A stretch of 64,000 nucleotides of DNA from Phoenix dactylifera (GCF_009389715.1 NC_052394.1:21144899-21208898), one strand, 5' to 3'; shown: positions 47,957 to 61,720, numbered from the stretch's first letter. The notes: generated by a model not told the origin, from the letters alone. Numbers and translations: made by a program.

Positions 47957-50900
47957 TCAGACAGACTCAAATCGCATGAGCAACTTCACAGATTTGAACT
48001 TCATTCCCTTGCGGTCATAGAGTGGAACTGCTCGGATCCCTGACCTCAACTCCGATACCGGAAGGCAGGTTTGTCCACCGAAGTCATCCTTCTCAGAAAA
48101 GTCATACTCATGAACTTCGACCCTCAGCAGAGCCAGTTCTGGAACAGTTAATGGGAAGCTGAATTCCTCATCCCAGACTGGTGTCCAATCATCTTCAATA
48201 GTTCTAGTTTTCTTCGTTACAGTATCAGCTGGCACTCCAGCTATCCCTACCTGAAGGTTGAACAAGTGATTATTCACAGACTTCTCTATGCTTTTATTTG
48301 CGAAATTACACTCTTGTTATTTTGGGCAAATAATATTATATGTACTCTGAATCAGCCAAGATGGCAGATCCTACAGAATGGAAGACAAAATGCCTTGGCC
48401 AACCATAATCAATGGAAACATACAGAAAAAGCTGTGGTAGAAGTAACCATTTTTATATTCTGACCTTCGTATAGAAATCTGGAGGGGAATATGCATCGAA
48501 GTGTGTCTGCTTAAAATCCATCCTCCATCCATCCCCCATGTATACTTTAACCTGTTATAAGCACAGATATTTAGCAAAGTTGGCAAAAAGCGGAGAGGTG
48601 CAGATAAATTTCACACCTTCAAGGTTTTCTTCACAGGAAAAGTTTTTTTGGGGTCAAACGCCTGGCCATCTAGACCAGCCTTTAACAAGAAATCAGCCTT
48701 TTTTATATAACCACAGCCTCCATTTGCTCTAAAAAATCCATGCATCAACCATAGAGACCTTCCATATCCCTGTCGAAGGAAAGGCACATTAAAATGCCAA
48801 CTAATGAAAATTTCAATAAGATCAAAGTAAACAGATGGGTATGAATTATATCCATGTGATCATGCTAGGTATGAATTTTCACATGGTTAGGTCTTTCTTA
48901 ATACAAAACACGTCTAGTCTAGTTTCTATCAGAGTTTCCTTAATATTTTGAGAGATTTGCTTCGTAAAAATAATAAACAAATGAGTTTGCAGCACAGTTG
49001 TGTGATTACATTAGCAAAAGCTTCTCTCTTCTAAAGATACATAAAATTCTACATTGTCCTATTTTTTATGCTTAACTAATGTATGGACCTTACTCTCCAA
49101 AGAGTCTTCTAAAATTCTAACTTAATACTGAATCCTATTTCCATCTCATCAAACATTTCAAAACATACCAGAAAACTTCTGCTACGGCACCTCAACCTAA
49201 CTAGAACCAATTATTGATCTATAGCGTGTCAAATAGTATACACAAACACTATCACAAAGAGGTTTGAGGTGGCAACACCTCCAAAATCAAATTATTTGAA
49301 AAAATTGCTTGCTCGATATAGTATGGTATGACATATGCATGGAGAGACTTAATATTTAGATACTTTTTTTCTAATAAAATAAGTCTGCTAGCATTGTTGC
49401 GACATATTTTATCTTGTAGCATTCAATACAGTCACCCAAAATTCTCTCCCTTTGTTAGAAGAATGAGATCAGAACAGATAAAAGACAGGGAGAATGTTCT
49501 TAGCTGCCCATTGTTTTAGAATGTCAAAAATATATCACTCAGCAAGAAAGCTCATCAAAGCAAAATTCTTGCATAAAGTCTTGCCACAATTAGTAATCTT
49601 ATACCCAATCGCTCAATCAGATATGTGCCAAATGTTTGCCATACAAATATTCCTTAGATCCCACTTTGTTTAGGAAAAAAGAAAAAATAGAAGACATGTA
49701 CCGAACTAGGACCCATCAACCTTAATTGAGAGAATGAAACAGGGTTATATAATACAACCTAATCCACATGGAACCATCAGAGCAGAAACAACAAACAAAT
49801 GGCATTAAGGGGAAGAGAAGGAAGAACAGCGGAAGATGGCAGGTGCTTAACTCCCATTCCAATATTATGCTTTTGAAAAGTCAATAGTACAATAAGAAGA
49901 TCTATAGCCCTGCATGAATCATGAATCATGAATCACGAGTAAAGACAGCACCATAACTGATAATAGAAAATTGTTAGCTGCATGCTAAGCATATAAGCTC
50001 ACCTGCATATTAAATGCAACCATCTGTGCACCATGCATCCATCCAACCAATGGTTTGTAATTAGAAGAGGTAAAACGGGTACCCTTTGGGTATATTCTGA
50101 GCAGATTCTGCTGAGTGAACCTATACATTGGAATTCAAGCAAATCAAGCACTTGAACAAGCAATGATGAACATTTTGATCAAAAAGGAAAAAACAACAAA
50201 AAGAATGATGAACGTGTTAAGTTTGCTTTTGTTATCTTGAAGAATAGCTTATCTTAAAGATACAAATCATTTAACTTGTATAGAAAAAGATCTACAGGTG
50301 GTCACAATTTTTTCATGGAGTTGTCTTGACAAAAGTGATTGGTATGTTATGACATTATGACATCTCAAGAATCAGCTGATTACCTAACCACACACGCAAT
50401 CTCCATAAAATGAATGTTCCCGTGTGACTATAAAAATCACCTTACTATATCAGTCCCATGTGATGCTGCTGCCTTTGCAAACTGTTGCTCACTCAAACTA
50501 AGACGCTTTACTTTATCAAGATCCACCTTTAGTGCATCTCTCAACGGACCTTTAGGCTTCCCAGCATGAATAGCGATCAAGCGTTTGTACTCAGGTGCTG
50601 AATTTTGCTGGAAGCTTTGGTCATCGTCGTCGTCATCATCATCATCAGAATCTTCCTCATCCCGGTCCTCCTGATCATTCTGTTCATCTTCATTCTACCA
50701 AAGATCAATGAAATTTAATGAGAATGAATGTTAACAGGTCAAACTTTTCTGAAGAACAAGAACACATGCATTTTTAAAGCAAGAATTGTACCTTGTCATC
50801 AGATTCAAGTTCAGATTTTTGAATTGTAACCTCCTTATCCCATGTTTCTTCATCAGATGTATAATTTCCCTTTTGAGCGTCGTTCTCCTTAGAATTCTTA

Positions 50901-52687
50901 GATTTGAGGTACTCCTTGGGTGGTTTTGTTGAAATAATGATCTTATTCTTTAGAGAATCTGGAGAAGGAAATTCCTTAAGAGAATCTTTCTCAGGGTAAT
51001 AAAGCATGTCTCCAAAAGTTTGAGCGGCCATCTATAAGAAAATGTACGTGACAGTTGAAAGCGAGAATTTGAGAACATTTAACATCTAAATTCAAGTGTA
51101 GAAAATAACGTCCACCTCAGCTACTTTAGCCTGAAGATCTGGTGTAAGGTGGTCCTCCAGAGTTATCACAAGGGGATATGGTGATGCACAAAAAGCATAC
51201 TCTCTAATGGACCTCAAGCATTTGATGAGCTCTACTGGAGAAGTCAGCGTCCTTCAGATGCAGAGACAAGATATAAGAATGGTACCAACATGAAGGAAAA
51301 GAATAATATGATCTTTTTTAAACTTTTGTGAAATATAAAAGAAATATAGAAGAAAGAACAAATGAAATCTAGAAAGAATTCATTAGCAGCTGTTATCCAA
51401 AGTGTCTCACTAGACTAGACTCCCATGTCATCATCATAATCCAATTTTTCTTGGACCATCAGTGTGGACTTCTAAGATACAAATGTCTGCCGAACAAGAG
51501 AGCAAGATCGCCACAAGCGAACTAGAACCAGCAATTCTGATATCGCATACTTTTGAGCATTGGATCAATACCTCCCGTGAAGAATATCAACATTATCTTT
51601 TGCAGAATTAGGCCACATATCCAGCTCAATTACTCTCACACCCATCTGCAGTGCTTTGATAATTGGGACATCACTGCAATCACTGCTGAGCTGGTTTCCT
51701 GTCAGGTATGAATTATGGCCTGTGTAAATGTGATAATGAGATAATGGAGCAGTCATATCTTGGTGAACCTGGGATAAAAAGACTGCTGTCAATTATCGCA
51801 TATTAATGCCAAAAATATATACACCATCATGTTTATAAGTATAGATTACACTGCAGACTAAACTTAAAAAAGCTTAGAAGAAAGAAAAAAGAAGAGCAAA
51901 TGAGGTACAAAGTCTAGCACATGCTTAGTAATCTACAACTAATCATGGTATGACTACAAACCCCATTGGTAGGCAAATTAAAGTTATCATATCATAAAAT
52001 ACTTAATTGGTGCATGGAACAGAATTTTGCTCTGCATTTGGGCGGTTTTATAATAGTATCATCCTAAATTCCTAATCCTCTTTTTGAAGCAATTTATTTG
52101 GAAAGTTTGCATCTTTGATGTTTCACTTTGCTTTATGATTAGTGGTCAACCGTTCATCCACAGGAAATTGACGCGATAAATAAATGTCGCAAATCTTCCA
52201 TCCAGATGAGTTATGACTTTCGCAAAACAAGTCCTCGTAGACTAAAACGGAAATTAGATTAGAAAACAATTGGCGATAACCTAACCGAGCGGTTACTTCA
52301 CACCCCCCGCCGATAAAGAAACGGAGACGTCGACGGAGACTAGGGTTCCAGCGGGCTAGTAATCAAACCGACCTGGGATTGGATGGGCGGGTTGAGCTCG
52401 TCGGAGAAAAGGAAGTGGTGGAAGTCGTCGAGGGCGAGGAGCGGGCGGCCGAGAAGGTGGTGGCGGTGGCGGAGCTGCCGGACCTGGTAGATAATCCGCT
52501 CGGCGTCGGCGAGGGTGGCGCCGGACTCGCCCTGGGCCTCGGCGAGGAACCGCCGGAGCTGCTCCGGCCCCATGTGGGCCCCGCCCTCGGCATAAGCCGC
52601 GAACGCCGCCACCACGTCCGGCGGCGGCGCCGCCTCGCTCCACCGGAACTTCCGGGTGAAGCAGAGGCAGCACTTGTAGCTCCCCAT
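47957..52687 (-). CDS. Phosphoinositide-specific phospholipase C, copy A (intact)
   Basis: Nine exons in transcript order: 52373-52687, 51572-51768, 51116-51251, 50792-51031, 50441-50694, 50003-50120, 48617-48769, 48465-48551, 47957-48250. They total 1794 nt, 597 aa, all with GT..AG borders. The enzyme cleaves PtdIns(4,5)P2 to inositol trisphosphate and diacylglycerol at the plasma membrane, dependent on calcium. Domains: EF-hand-like N-terminus (1-105); X domain (about 107-250) with H123 in [10 protein letters not shown]153/D155 in ELDMW, H169 in HGRTLT, and ITLEDH; an acidic linker with a run of nine Asp (about 310-325); Y domain (about 330-445: [43 protein letters not shown]); C2 domain (about 465-590). 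The length is normal for plant PI-PLC. The start is the ATG of MGSYKCC. The similar copy B lies 2.4 kb upstream in the same orientation. Confidence 0.93.
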
Positions 52688-55092
52688 TTCCCGCCTCTTC
52701 CGTAGTTCGCCGCTTCTTATTTCTCTAATATCGGTTTCTAGTTCTAACACTCTCTCGGAGAAGGTGGAAGGGGAAACGGCGACGGTTACGGCAGGGAGGG
52801 AACCGCGGAAGAGCTTCCCGTCAAGAAGTACTTCGGATTCCCGAAGCTTTTCGCTTCTCCTTTCTCTGCCACTTGGTGTCTCCGCCGCTTTCTACTCCCT
52901 CTCACTCTCTCTCTCCCATTCTCTCTCTCTCTCTATTAATTAATCCGTGGAGCATTACAGTGTGGTTAAGCTTCATTAAACTTAATGAATGCCTTGTGAC
53001 GCTTGAAGGTTGGATCATTATTGACTATTATTATTTTTTAGGCAAGTTTCACGTTAATCACCAAATCGATCTCCTCAACTCTTTCTTCGGTCTCTCTTTA
53101 TTATAGTTTTGTTTTTGTTATTATTATTATTATTTTTTTCTCTCTTTAAGAAAACTGTGGGCTATTGCTGCCAGCCTGTCGTCGCCGGCCACGAGTTTTC
53201 TTAATATTTTTTATTAGCGGGCAGTCGGCAGAACCGGATCCGATGCTCGGTTGGTGGCGCGATGACCGCTTAGTCAATGTGCGAGGACATTAAAAAATAG
53301 CCGTTGGGAAGGAGAGCGGTTAAGCTGCTCCTTTTGATTATTATTTTACTGATAGAAAAATTCTCTCTTTCGAAGTGAAGGAAGGCATTACTCACCCGGC
53401 TTTTATTGATATGGCGAAAAAAGAGATAGATTTACATCGCAAAGAGGGATTCAGAGAGAGAGATAGAGAGAGAGAGAGCAACGGGCAGAGACGACAGAAT
53501 CAGTGTAGTTTCAGAGATATAAGAGAGGAATTCGGAACTGTTGCTGAGTTGATTTGATAACCACTCTGTAACGGGTGACCGGATTCAGTTGTACTTGAGA
53601 CCATTGCAAAGGGTGGGGCAAGCAGGAAATGGGAGGCTTGAGAGCTTGCGATCTGAATTTTTTCACAAACTTGCAATTTTGCCAAACATGCAAGAACCTT
53701 TGACTGAATTGGCAATGGGTCTACCACCAATCCACTTTCCTTCATTTGGTTTTGAGTCGAAAGCTCAAACCAGTGAAAATTTTATATTTTGTAATCTCAA
53801 ATTTTTTATAGCAAAATTTTACATCATCGCTATTCATAAACATAGATCGGTCGGCCGAACGAAACGAAATAACATTAAGTGCTTTTCTACATTTTCTCCT
53901 CTTTTTTTATTTTCTTGTTTCATTACATTTTTTTTTTGTTGCAACAATTAGAAATACAAAGATTATTTTTAGGTGGGATGAAATGGGAGGAAGAAGTTGT
54001 CATCCAATCTCTTGCAAGCTGCCCTTGTATGTTTTTGACTTTGGACCAGATATCTCCAATTCAGAGAGAAGCTTATGGTTGCAAAGAGTAGACCATTCAT
54101 TAAATAAGTGAAGATCTTCTGAAGCAATAAGGAAGATAACTTGCTGAGGAAAATTCTTGAATATAGAAAAAACTATCACAACAACACGTGGAGCGAAAAA
54201 GTCGTGTGCTGATCCTAAAAGCTGGTGCTGCCGTTGGTCGGCCAACGCTCGATTCTCCGCTCCTGTGATACGTGGGAGATGGATGGACGTCTCTCAAGGA
54301 TGGGATCATTAATTGGACACCATGTAGCTGGTCCCGCTAATGGGAATTGGTCTTGAAAACAGGACATTCTGCACTAATATGGCATGATTTCCATAAGGTT
54401 TCTTCCACTCCTAGTTAAAAAACCAGAAAAATATGCCAACGACATTGGGCGAGATGATAAAAAAGGTACAACTAATGTCATATTTAAGCAATGTTTCTTA
54501 AGACTTTCATTGGCAACTGTCAACAAAGTGTAAAACCTACGAATCAGAAAGAGTTGGTGTTATGAATTTTCCTTTTTAAAATACAGCAGTTATTGACCAC
54601 GGTATCCGAACCTAATCCCTAAGGTTTTTTCTAGTCTTGGCTTGATGTTCTCCATGCGTTATGAAGAGCATAAGAATGCCATCTCACAAAACAATTAAAT
54701 CTGTAATAGCTTGAGATCTGAATCCAAAGGGTAGAACATTCTGAATAATCACTGAGCAAGCAATCAAGCAACCACCACAAAAGAAGGGGAAACAAAAGAT
54801 TTGGAAGATAAAAAAATTGAATGGGAATCATAGCAGCATTTCACTGTTGCTGCTGCTGTCATGAGTATTATTCTTCTTTCACCATGTACAAGATCTAAAT
54901 CACAAAATTACTAATATCATAGTCATTTAGATGTCCACTGAACTGTAGGAATGCATGTTATAGTCTGAAACCCTCCTCAATGATATCCAACAAACCACAG
55001 CTTCTGCAGCAAACTGCACAAAGTTATAACACAAAGTTGTATAATTTCATGGTTAGGGGAAGTCCAGCAGACAACAAAGCTCCGCTGCAGTC
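52688..55092. other. Spacer between the tandem PLC genes
   Basis: This contains the promoter and 5' UTR of copy A (GA/CT repeats at 52898-52938, which read as GAGA on the gene strand) and the 3' UTR of copy B near 54950-55092. In between is a GA-rich block (53450-53480) and unrelated short frames. No gene was recognised. Confidence 0.45.
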
Positions 55093-58000
55093 TCAGACAA
55101 ACTCGAAACGCACGAGCAACTTCGCAGAATTGAGCTTTACTCCCTTGTGGTCATAGAGCGGCACGGCTCGGATCCCCGGCCTCAATTCTAATACAGGCAG
55201 GCAGGTCTGTCCGCCGAAGTCATTCTGGGGCGTGTTGCACTTACGGACTTTGAAACTCAGCAAAGCCAGTTCTGGAACAGTTAATGGGAAACCAAATTCC
55301 TCATCCCATACTGGTGTCCAATCATCATATATCGTTCTCGTTCTCTTCTGCATGGTATCAGCTGGCACTCCAACTATCCCTACCTGGAAATTGAAACACA
55401 AGTTGCTTCCCATGTTATATATCAACAAGATTGCACATCACATTAGCAACTGTGACATGCAAGGTCCAAGTTAAACATGAGTAGGAAGGCACAGAAAGCA
55501 GGGTGGAGACTATGGTTTTAAATTCTGACCTTCATGTAGAAATCTGGAGGGGAATAGACATCAAAATGCAGATGCTTAAAATCCAAGCGCCATCCGTCTC
55601 CCATATATACTTTAACCTGTTATGAGCGTATGAATTTAGGAAACTTGGCAAAAGGAGGATAGATGCATATATAATTCACAAAGGACCCACCTTTAAGGTT
55701 TTCTTCACAGGTAATCTTGCTTTGGGATCAAATACCTGACCATTTGGATTGGCCTCTAGCAAGAAATCAGGCTTTTTTACATAACCACAACCACCATTGG
55801 CTCTGAAAAATCCATGCATCAGCCAAAGAGATCTTCCATGTCCCTATCAAAGGGGAAGACAGACAAACTAATCAGTCTATGAAGTGCCAATTTGTGGAAA
55901 TCCTCAATATATAGATTAATAAGAAAATGACATATGGGATTATCTATGCTAGGGGAATTGAGTTTGGACAAAAATGGAAACTTAATTTTTTTTTTTTTGT
56001 TGAGAAATCAACAATAACAATTTTATTCATGTGATCTTGTTTGGAATTCATGTGATAATCTTGTGTATGAATTTCTTCGGGTTTCTATAGGAAATTTTCT
56101 AATTTTTAGCATTTTTTGTGATGATTTAGGATTAAAATGGAAAAACATAATAAAGAAATCAGTTTGTTGAGTTGTGTGATTTTATTTGTAAAACCTTGAT
56201 TGCTGTACACTATCTTTTCCGCTCATATAATTTATGAACTTTACTCTCCAATGTTTCCCTTCATAATTCCAACTCAGCATTCAGCAGTGTTCTATCTCAT
56301 CAAACATAATATGAAAAACAGAAAAAAAAACTTATTCTAAGAGGTATTCTAATTATCACTAATTATTGATCTATGATGAGGGTAAAGAAAAATAAATAAT
56401 GCCCATCTTAACAAGCAGCCAGCAATTTGACAGACCAAAATCTAGAGAGAGAGAGAGAGGCAACAAATATCAGACACCCAATAGTTGAAGAATTTGCTCA
56501 TTCGGTATGGTAAGATGTAGTTTGCAAGTGAAGATGCTTAACATTTGCATAATTGCTTGTTTTAACCAATTAAATTTACAAGCTGCCCGAACTTTTACCA
56601 TGTAGTATTAGGTACCGTCATCCAAACGTGTCCTGCTCGTGTTTGAAAACAATGAATCAGCATAAGGAAAGTCTGCAAGGGATTTTTCTTTTTTCTGTCT
56701 AGGAAAAAGATGGGGCTAACAAAGTCTGCAAGGGATGTCTGTAACCAGCATTTTGTTGTTATTATATGTATATAAACCTTATATAAGCCTCAATCTTAGC
56801 AGAAAATTTGATAAGTCTCACAACAACTATAATGTTGTTTCTTATTTTAAATCAAAAGTTCACAAAGCAACGATCTCTAGTTCTCATCAATTTACCCATC
56901 TGAAATTCCAACACTGATGTTTTTGTTAAATATAAAAGAAAGATCATGAGTTATGCGAGCGTAACTGATCATAGCAAATTATCAGCTCACTTGTTGAGCA
57001 TGGAAGCTAACCTGCATGTTAAATGCAACCATCTGTGCACCATGCCGCCACCCAAGCAAAGGTTTGTAGTTAGAAGAGGTAATACGTGTACCTTTCGGGT
57101 ATATCCTGATCAAATTCTTCTGAGTGAACCTATGATGCCAAGCAGAACAATTCTCAGTCAGATTAAAGAGGACAAGAATGTGTCAGGCTAGTCTCCTTTC
57201 TGCAGCTTCTGCCACACAGAGCATAAATTAAAAATACACTAATTTGACTCATCTAGAAAATAAAATAGAACATCTGCAGGTGGTTAAGTAATCGCCATGA
57301 TAAATGGCTCGGCTTTGTTCTGACATCCAAGGAAACTAGACCTTCTGATCGACCAAACCACATATTTAGTCTCAAATAGATTGATGTTTATTAAGAATGT
57401 AAATATTACCTTACTACATCATCTCTATGGGATGCTGCTGCCTTAACAAACTCCTGCTCGCTCAAGCTAAGCCGCTTTACTTGGTCATGATCCAGCTTTA
57501 GCGAGTCTCCCAGCCGGCCTTTAGGTTTCTGAGCATGAATAGTGATAAGTAGTCTGTATTGAGGTGCTGAATTCTGCAGGAAGAAGTCATCACCATCAGT
57601 ATCTTACTCCTGATCATGTTTGTTCCGTTCGTGATCATTCTGCCAGAGATTGATGGCATTTAATGGTGATCAGTGTCAATGAGTCAAATCTAAGTTCTGA
57701 AAATAAAGCTCTAGGATTAGTAAAATTTATACATGTATGGACATATCAAAAAAATCAGGCTCCCGAAGTGGGCCTCAGCACCCAGGCCAAGAGACCGAGC
57801 ACAAAGGCCCTGTTAGTAGGCTTTGATAATGAAAAAAAAGAAAATGCAGAAGCAGTGTTGGTATACAGTTCTCTGTGTTAAGACCTTCCGATGCTATTAG
57901 CCAGTCTATAGCACGATTACCGAAACTAGAACAAGTGACCATAGCCCACAATGCTTTCTTTCCTAAAGTGACTAAACTAAGTTTGATAGAGGAAGCTGTT

Positions 58001-60416
58001 TATGTAGCGAAGCTTTTTGTGCCATATGATCGGTATTGATCTTCATTTTATACATTTTCTTAGAAACTGCTCAAGTCGGTATCCTATAAATACAAGATAC
58101 ATCATAACATGAAAGAAAAAAAAATATGTGCACCTTATCATCATATTCGAGTTCAGGTTTTTGTTCTGTAAACTCTGTTGCCGATGTTTCATCATCAGAT
58201 GTTACCTTTCCCTTTTGAGAGTTGTTCTCCTTAGGCCGTTTACTCGAAATAATGATCATCTTCTTAAGAGCATCTGGAGAAGGAAAATCCTCAAGAGTTT
58301 CTGTCTGGGGGTAATAAAGCATGTCTCCAAATATTCCAGTGATCATCTGAAAAAAACGAATACCACACTTAAAATTAAGGATCCAGAGAACTACAAATTC
58401 AAATTTAGAATGATACTCACATCAGCTAGTTTAGCCTGAAGATCTGGGGTGAGGTGGTCCTCTAGAGTTATCACAACAGGGTACTCCGATGCACAAAAAG
58501 CATACTCTTTAATGGACCTCAAACATTTGATGAGTTTCACTGGTTTTGTCAGTGTCCTTCAAATGCAGTAAGCAAGCTACTAAGGGTAGTGCCAACATGA
58601 AGGAAAGATTAAAATATAAAGGCTTTAAATTAAAGATATATGCAATCAGCTGAGTCTACAGTTGGTAGCAGAAAGAAAAGGCCTAATCAGCATAAGAAGA
58701 GCACTTTTTCAGGCCTTGTTTCAAATTATGATTTCAAGGAAATTAACCTTGTTAGCAGTGTCTTGGAGAAAACAGAGCATCCCTAGTTAATAATGCTAAT
58801 ATTGTGCCCACTGTTGAAGAACAAAACTATCATCAAGTGGATATTGAAATTAACTATAGATAGATGGGTAGATAGACAGACAGACAGACAGATAGATTGA
58901 TAGGATTTTCAAACTTTTCTTACAACATCATCAACCACTTTAAGGTGGCGAATATCTGTTGCACGAGACAGCTAGGTTACACATTTTACGCAGAATCCAC
59001 AATCTCAATAACAAGTAATATTGAGCATCACAACAATAACATCAATAAAGATTTTGATAGGGTTGGAAATACCTTCCATGGAAAACTTTAACATTATCTT
59101 TTGCAGAATTTGGCCACAAATCCAGCTCAATTACTCTGACACCTCTCTGCAACGCTTCTATGATTGGGACATCACTGCACTTGCTGTTAAGCTGGTTTCC
59201 GGTCAAGTATGAATTATGGCCTGTGTACATGTAATAATGAGACAATGGAGCAGTCATATCTTGGCGAACCTGGAATAAAAAATTAATTTGAAACACCTCA
59301 TGTTAGTACCAAAAAATAAATAATAAAAGAACAACCCTTAATCAAACAACTATTTTTACTTTAAGAGATATAAAAAAAAAGCAAATTAACATAAGGTTCG
59401 CAGCTGCCATGAGAAATATATAGTTTTGGAGGAAAATATCAGATATTGCATGAGGGTCGAAGTTATGTTCATCACTTTACAACTAGAGTATTACTGTAAG
59501 TCCCTGGGTGGTCCATATAAAAGTACCATAATTTAACTTAGCTATGAAATAAAAATTTCGCTCTCCATTTGTATGGAATATATAGAAAATGCTTTGAGAC
59601 ACCAATTGGTGAATGCAAAATATTTCTTGCGCTCACATAATGCTGCTCTGTCCGCTCGATATTTGGCCATTTTCTGCGTGCTGCACTACTTTTCACGAGT
59701 TATATGCTAGTCCCTTGGCTACATGGAAAGTAAACTATTTGTATGCATGAATTAGGAGTGCAGATTCTTTGCAATCTTAGTTAAGACTGCACGAGATATC
59801 TACAATCAGGATATGTGGCAAATTCTGATTAGTTGTGCAACTTGAGCTGCATAATTAAGGCACATATTATGTTACCAGAAACCAATCTTTCTTTTCATTG
59901 TAAGCAATTTTTGCATGATGAACATATTATGTAATCAGAAACCAACCTTTCTTTTCATTGTAAGCAATTTTTGCATGATGATGTATTTATTTGACCCCGC
60001 TAATTAATAATCCATTTTTTTTCTTCTCGCGAGCTGCAAGAGCAGAAAGGTGACGCTTGACCCGAGGCGTAGCGCTATGCCTAGTCTACCATGTTAGATC
60101 CTGGGTTCGCGCGTGGGAAACGGACCTGTGCCTGGATGGGTGGGTTGAGCTCGTCGGAGAAGAGGTAGCGGCTGTGGAAGTCCACCAGCGTGAGGAGTGG
60201 GCGGCCGAGGAGGTGGTGGAGGTAGTGGAGCAGCCGGACCCGGTCTACGATCAGCTTGGCGTCGGCGAGGGTGGCGCCGGCCTCGCCCTGGGCCTCGGCG
60301 AGGAAGCAGAGGAGATCGTCGGGCCCCATGTGGTTGCCGCCATCGGTGTCGGGCTCGAAGGCCACCTTCCGCCGGAGCTTCCGAGTGAAGAAGAGGCAGT
60401 GCTTGTAGCTCCCCAT
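55093..60416 (-). CDS. Phosphoinositide-specific phospholipase C, copy B (in-frame stop in exon 5)
   Basis: Nine exons matching copy A: 60126-60416, 59073-59269, 58421-58556, 58134-58346, 57410-57639, 57012-57129, 55691-55843, 55530-55616, 55093-55383. Exons 2, 3, 6, 7 and 8 have exactly the lengths of copy A. The X-domain residues are kept (HNSYLTG, ELDLW, HGRTLT, ITLEDH), as are Y and C2. Exon 5, aligned to copy A, contains TAA at 57604-57606 in the linker, which would give a 290-residue protein of EF-like and X regions only. However, TTCTTCCTGCAG|AATTC creates an acceptor at 57574 in the same phase. Using it (exon 57410-57573) removes 22 codons with the stop and gives 549 aa, with only the linker shortened. 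So it may be a pseudogene in the making or a functional shorter isoform. The N-terminus is 8 residues shorter than in copy A and the poly-Asp run is absent. Confidence 0.85.
57604..57606 (-). other. In-frame stop codon in PLC copy B exon 5
   Basis: TAA on the gene strand follows DQE in the linker; copy A has DQED at the same place. The frame after it continues in register with copy A, so this is a nonsense change and not a frameshift. Confidence 0.85.
58857..58904. repeat. GATA/GACA microsatellite in PLC copy B intron 2
   Basis: Units of GATA and GACA follow one another over about 48 bp, with a few interruptions. Intronic. Confidence 0.85.
59862..59981. repeat. 60-bp tandem duplication in PLC copy B intron 1
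   Basis: Two adjacent 60-bp units (59862-59921, 59922-59981) share TCTTTTCATTGTAAGCAATT and differ at only a few bases. A recent local duplication. Confidence 0.9.
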
Positions 60417-61528
60417 TACCCACCAATTGCTGGACTGCCGCCACCAGGATTCGTTCAGTACCAATATCTCGTTATAGCTCCGAGTTTGGACCGCCAGCTC
60501 GATCTCTGATATTTTCCCTAGTAAAATAACGCACCGGGAATCTGATTCCCCTCGGCAGCGTGATGTTGATGGGAACCCAGGGAGCGAATTTACATCTAAC
60601 ATGAGGAACATTGATTTGCCGTCCGGACTTTTCCGAGATCGAGTACAGACTTGGCAATGCGAGGAAGATTTCGGAGAGATAAAAAAAGAATCTTGCATAA
60701 GCATGCTTCGGTAGCAACATGATGTCATCTCTTAGCAAACATTTTGATGAAATATATAGATTTTTCTTTGCTCGTTGCTCGGGCAGACCCTGCTGCATTG
60801 GTCCGATTCTCTTGCTCAGACTCATTTTTTCTGATTCAATTAGCTACACTCACACCCATCGCGTGTAAGTTACTGTTGTACAAAAAAAAAAAAAAAATCA
60901 CAAAAATGCTTAAGTAAATATGAAATGAGACAACAATTTGACTTGGCATCAATTCTTATGTGAGGACCGATTTTTGACAATTTAAACCTAGCTCTGATAG
61001 CATGCCAGGTAATCATTTAATTCCAAAATCTTCAATATTATTGAATGAATTTGGTAATGCAAATAATTTAATAATAACTTTCTAGTGCTTTGCAGCATGT
61101 TTGTTTGAGCATACTTTGTCTTGCCTGTCAGTTGCATTATTTGGTAGAAGAAGTACTGCTAAAGTTACACCCAGGCGATCGAGAGATCTGACTCAAGAGA
61201 AGCTGTGGTTTTTGGCTCTTGTCTTGGTTTCCAGATCTCATCGAGTCGAAATATGTCAACTCATGATATATCTAACCCATCTTGACGCAACCAACCAGCT
61301 TTCAAGGCATAACTAAATATTATTTCGTAATTCCCTGATACGGGGATAACCTTGGTTTAGCATCTGGGGAACACTTCCCAGGGTTTGAGTCTACAATCTC
61401 CTCCTAGGTTTAAACGAAGAATGTTTCCACATTATGAGCAATTTTAATGGACTAATATATTTGACTGAAAGTAGTTAAATTTCTATATACCCACCCATTC
61501 TAATATTTGACTTATGGCAGTTAAATTT
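60417..61528. other. Promoter of PLC copy B and spacer
   Basis: The region upstream of copy B stays open in frame to 60728, but that part has no family resemblance; it is probably 5' UTR and promoter. Beyond 60830 the sequence is AT-rich with a poly-A run (60880-60897). No gene was recognised. Confidence 0.4.
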
Positions 61529-61720
61529 ACATCTACCCCATCTATTTTATCCTTTACCCACCTGTTTTGGATGGAGCCTAAGCTTCTGAGCGAACTCGGC
61601 CACCATTACTCATGGAACCAAAAATTTATGTATACAGTGTTGAAGCGAGGGTTGACGCTCTTAGAATTCAAATCTCCATCCCTTGTCTCAAAGGATAGGG
61701 TCTACCATTTGAACTAAGGT
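61529..61720 (-). mobile_element. Second tRNA-derived SINE (probable)
   Basis: Read on the minus strand it starts CCTTAGTTCAAATGGTAGA (A box) followed by GAGATTTGAATTCTA (B box) with tRNA-like spacing. The flanks carry an imperfect duplication: AAATTCACTGCCA on the 5' side (61721-61734 region) and AAATTTAACTGCCA on the 3' side (61514-61528 region). This is a different family from the SINE at 17.5 kb, and older. Confidence 0.5.

Noticed and set aside
52379-52705. 108-codon plus-strand frame opposite PLC copy A exon 1 (and the similar frame at 60057-60509)
   Set aside because: Antisense shadows of the GC-rich first exons. They resemble each other only because the PLC exons do.
53375-53750. Short frames on both strands between the PLC genes
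   Set aside because: GA-rich composition and no similarity to known proteins. There are no splice signals linking them to neighbours.
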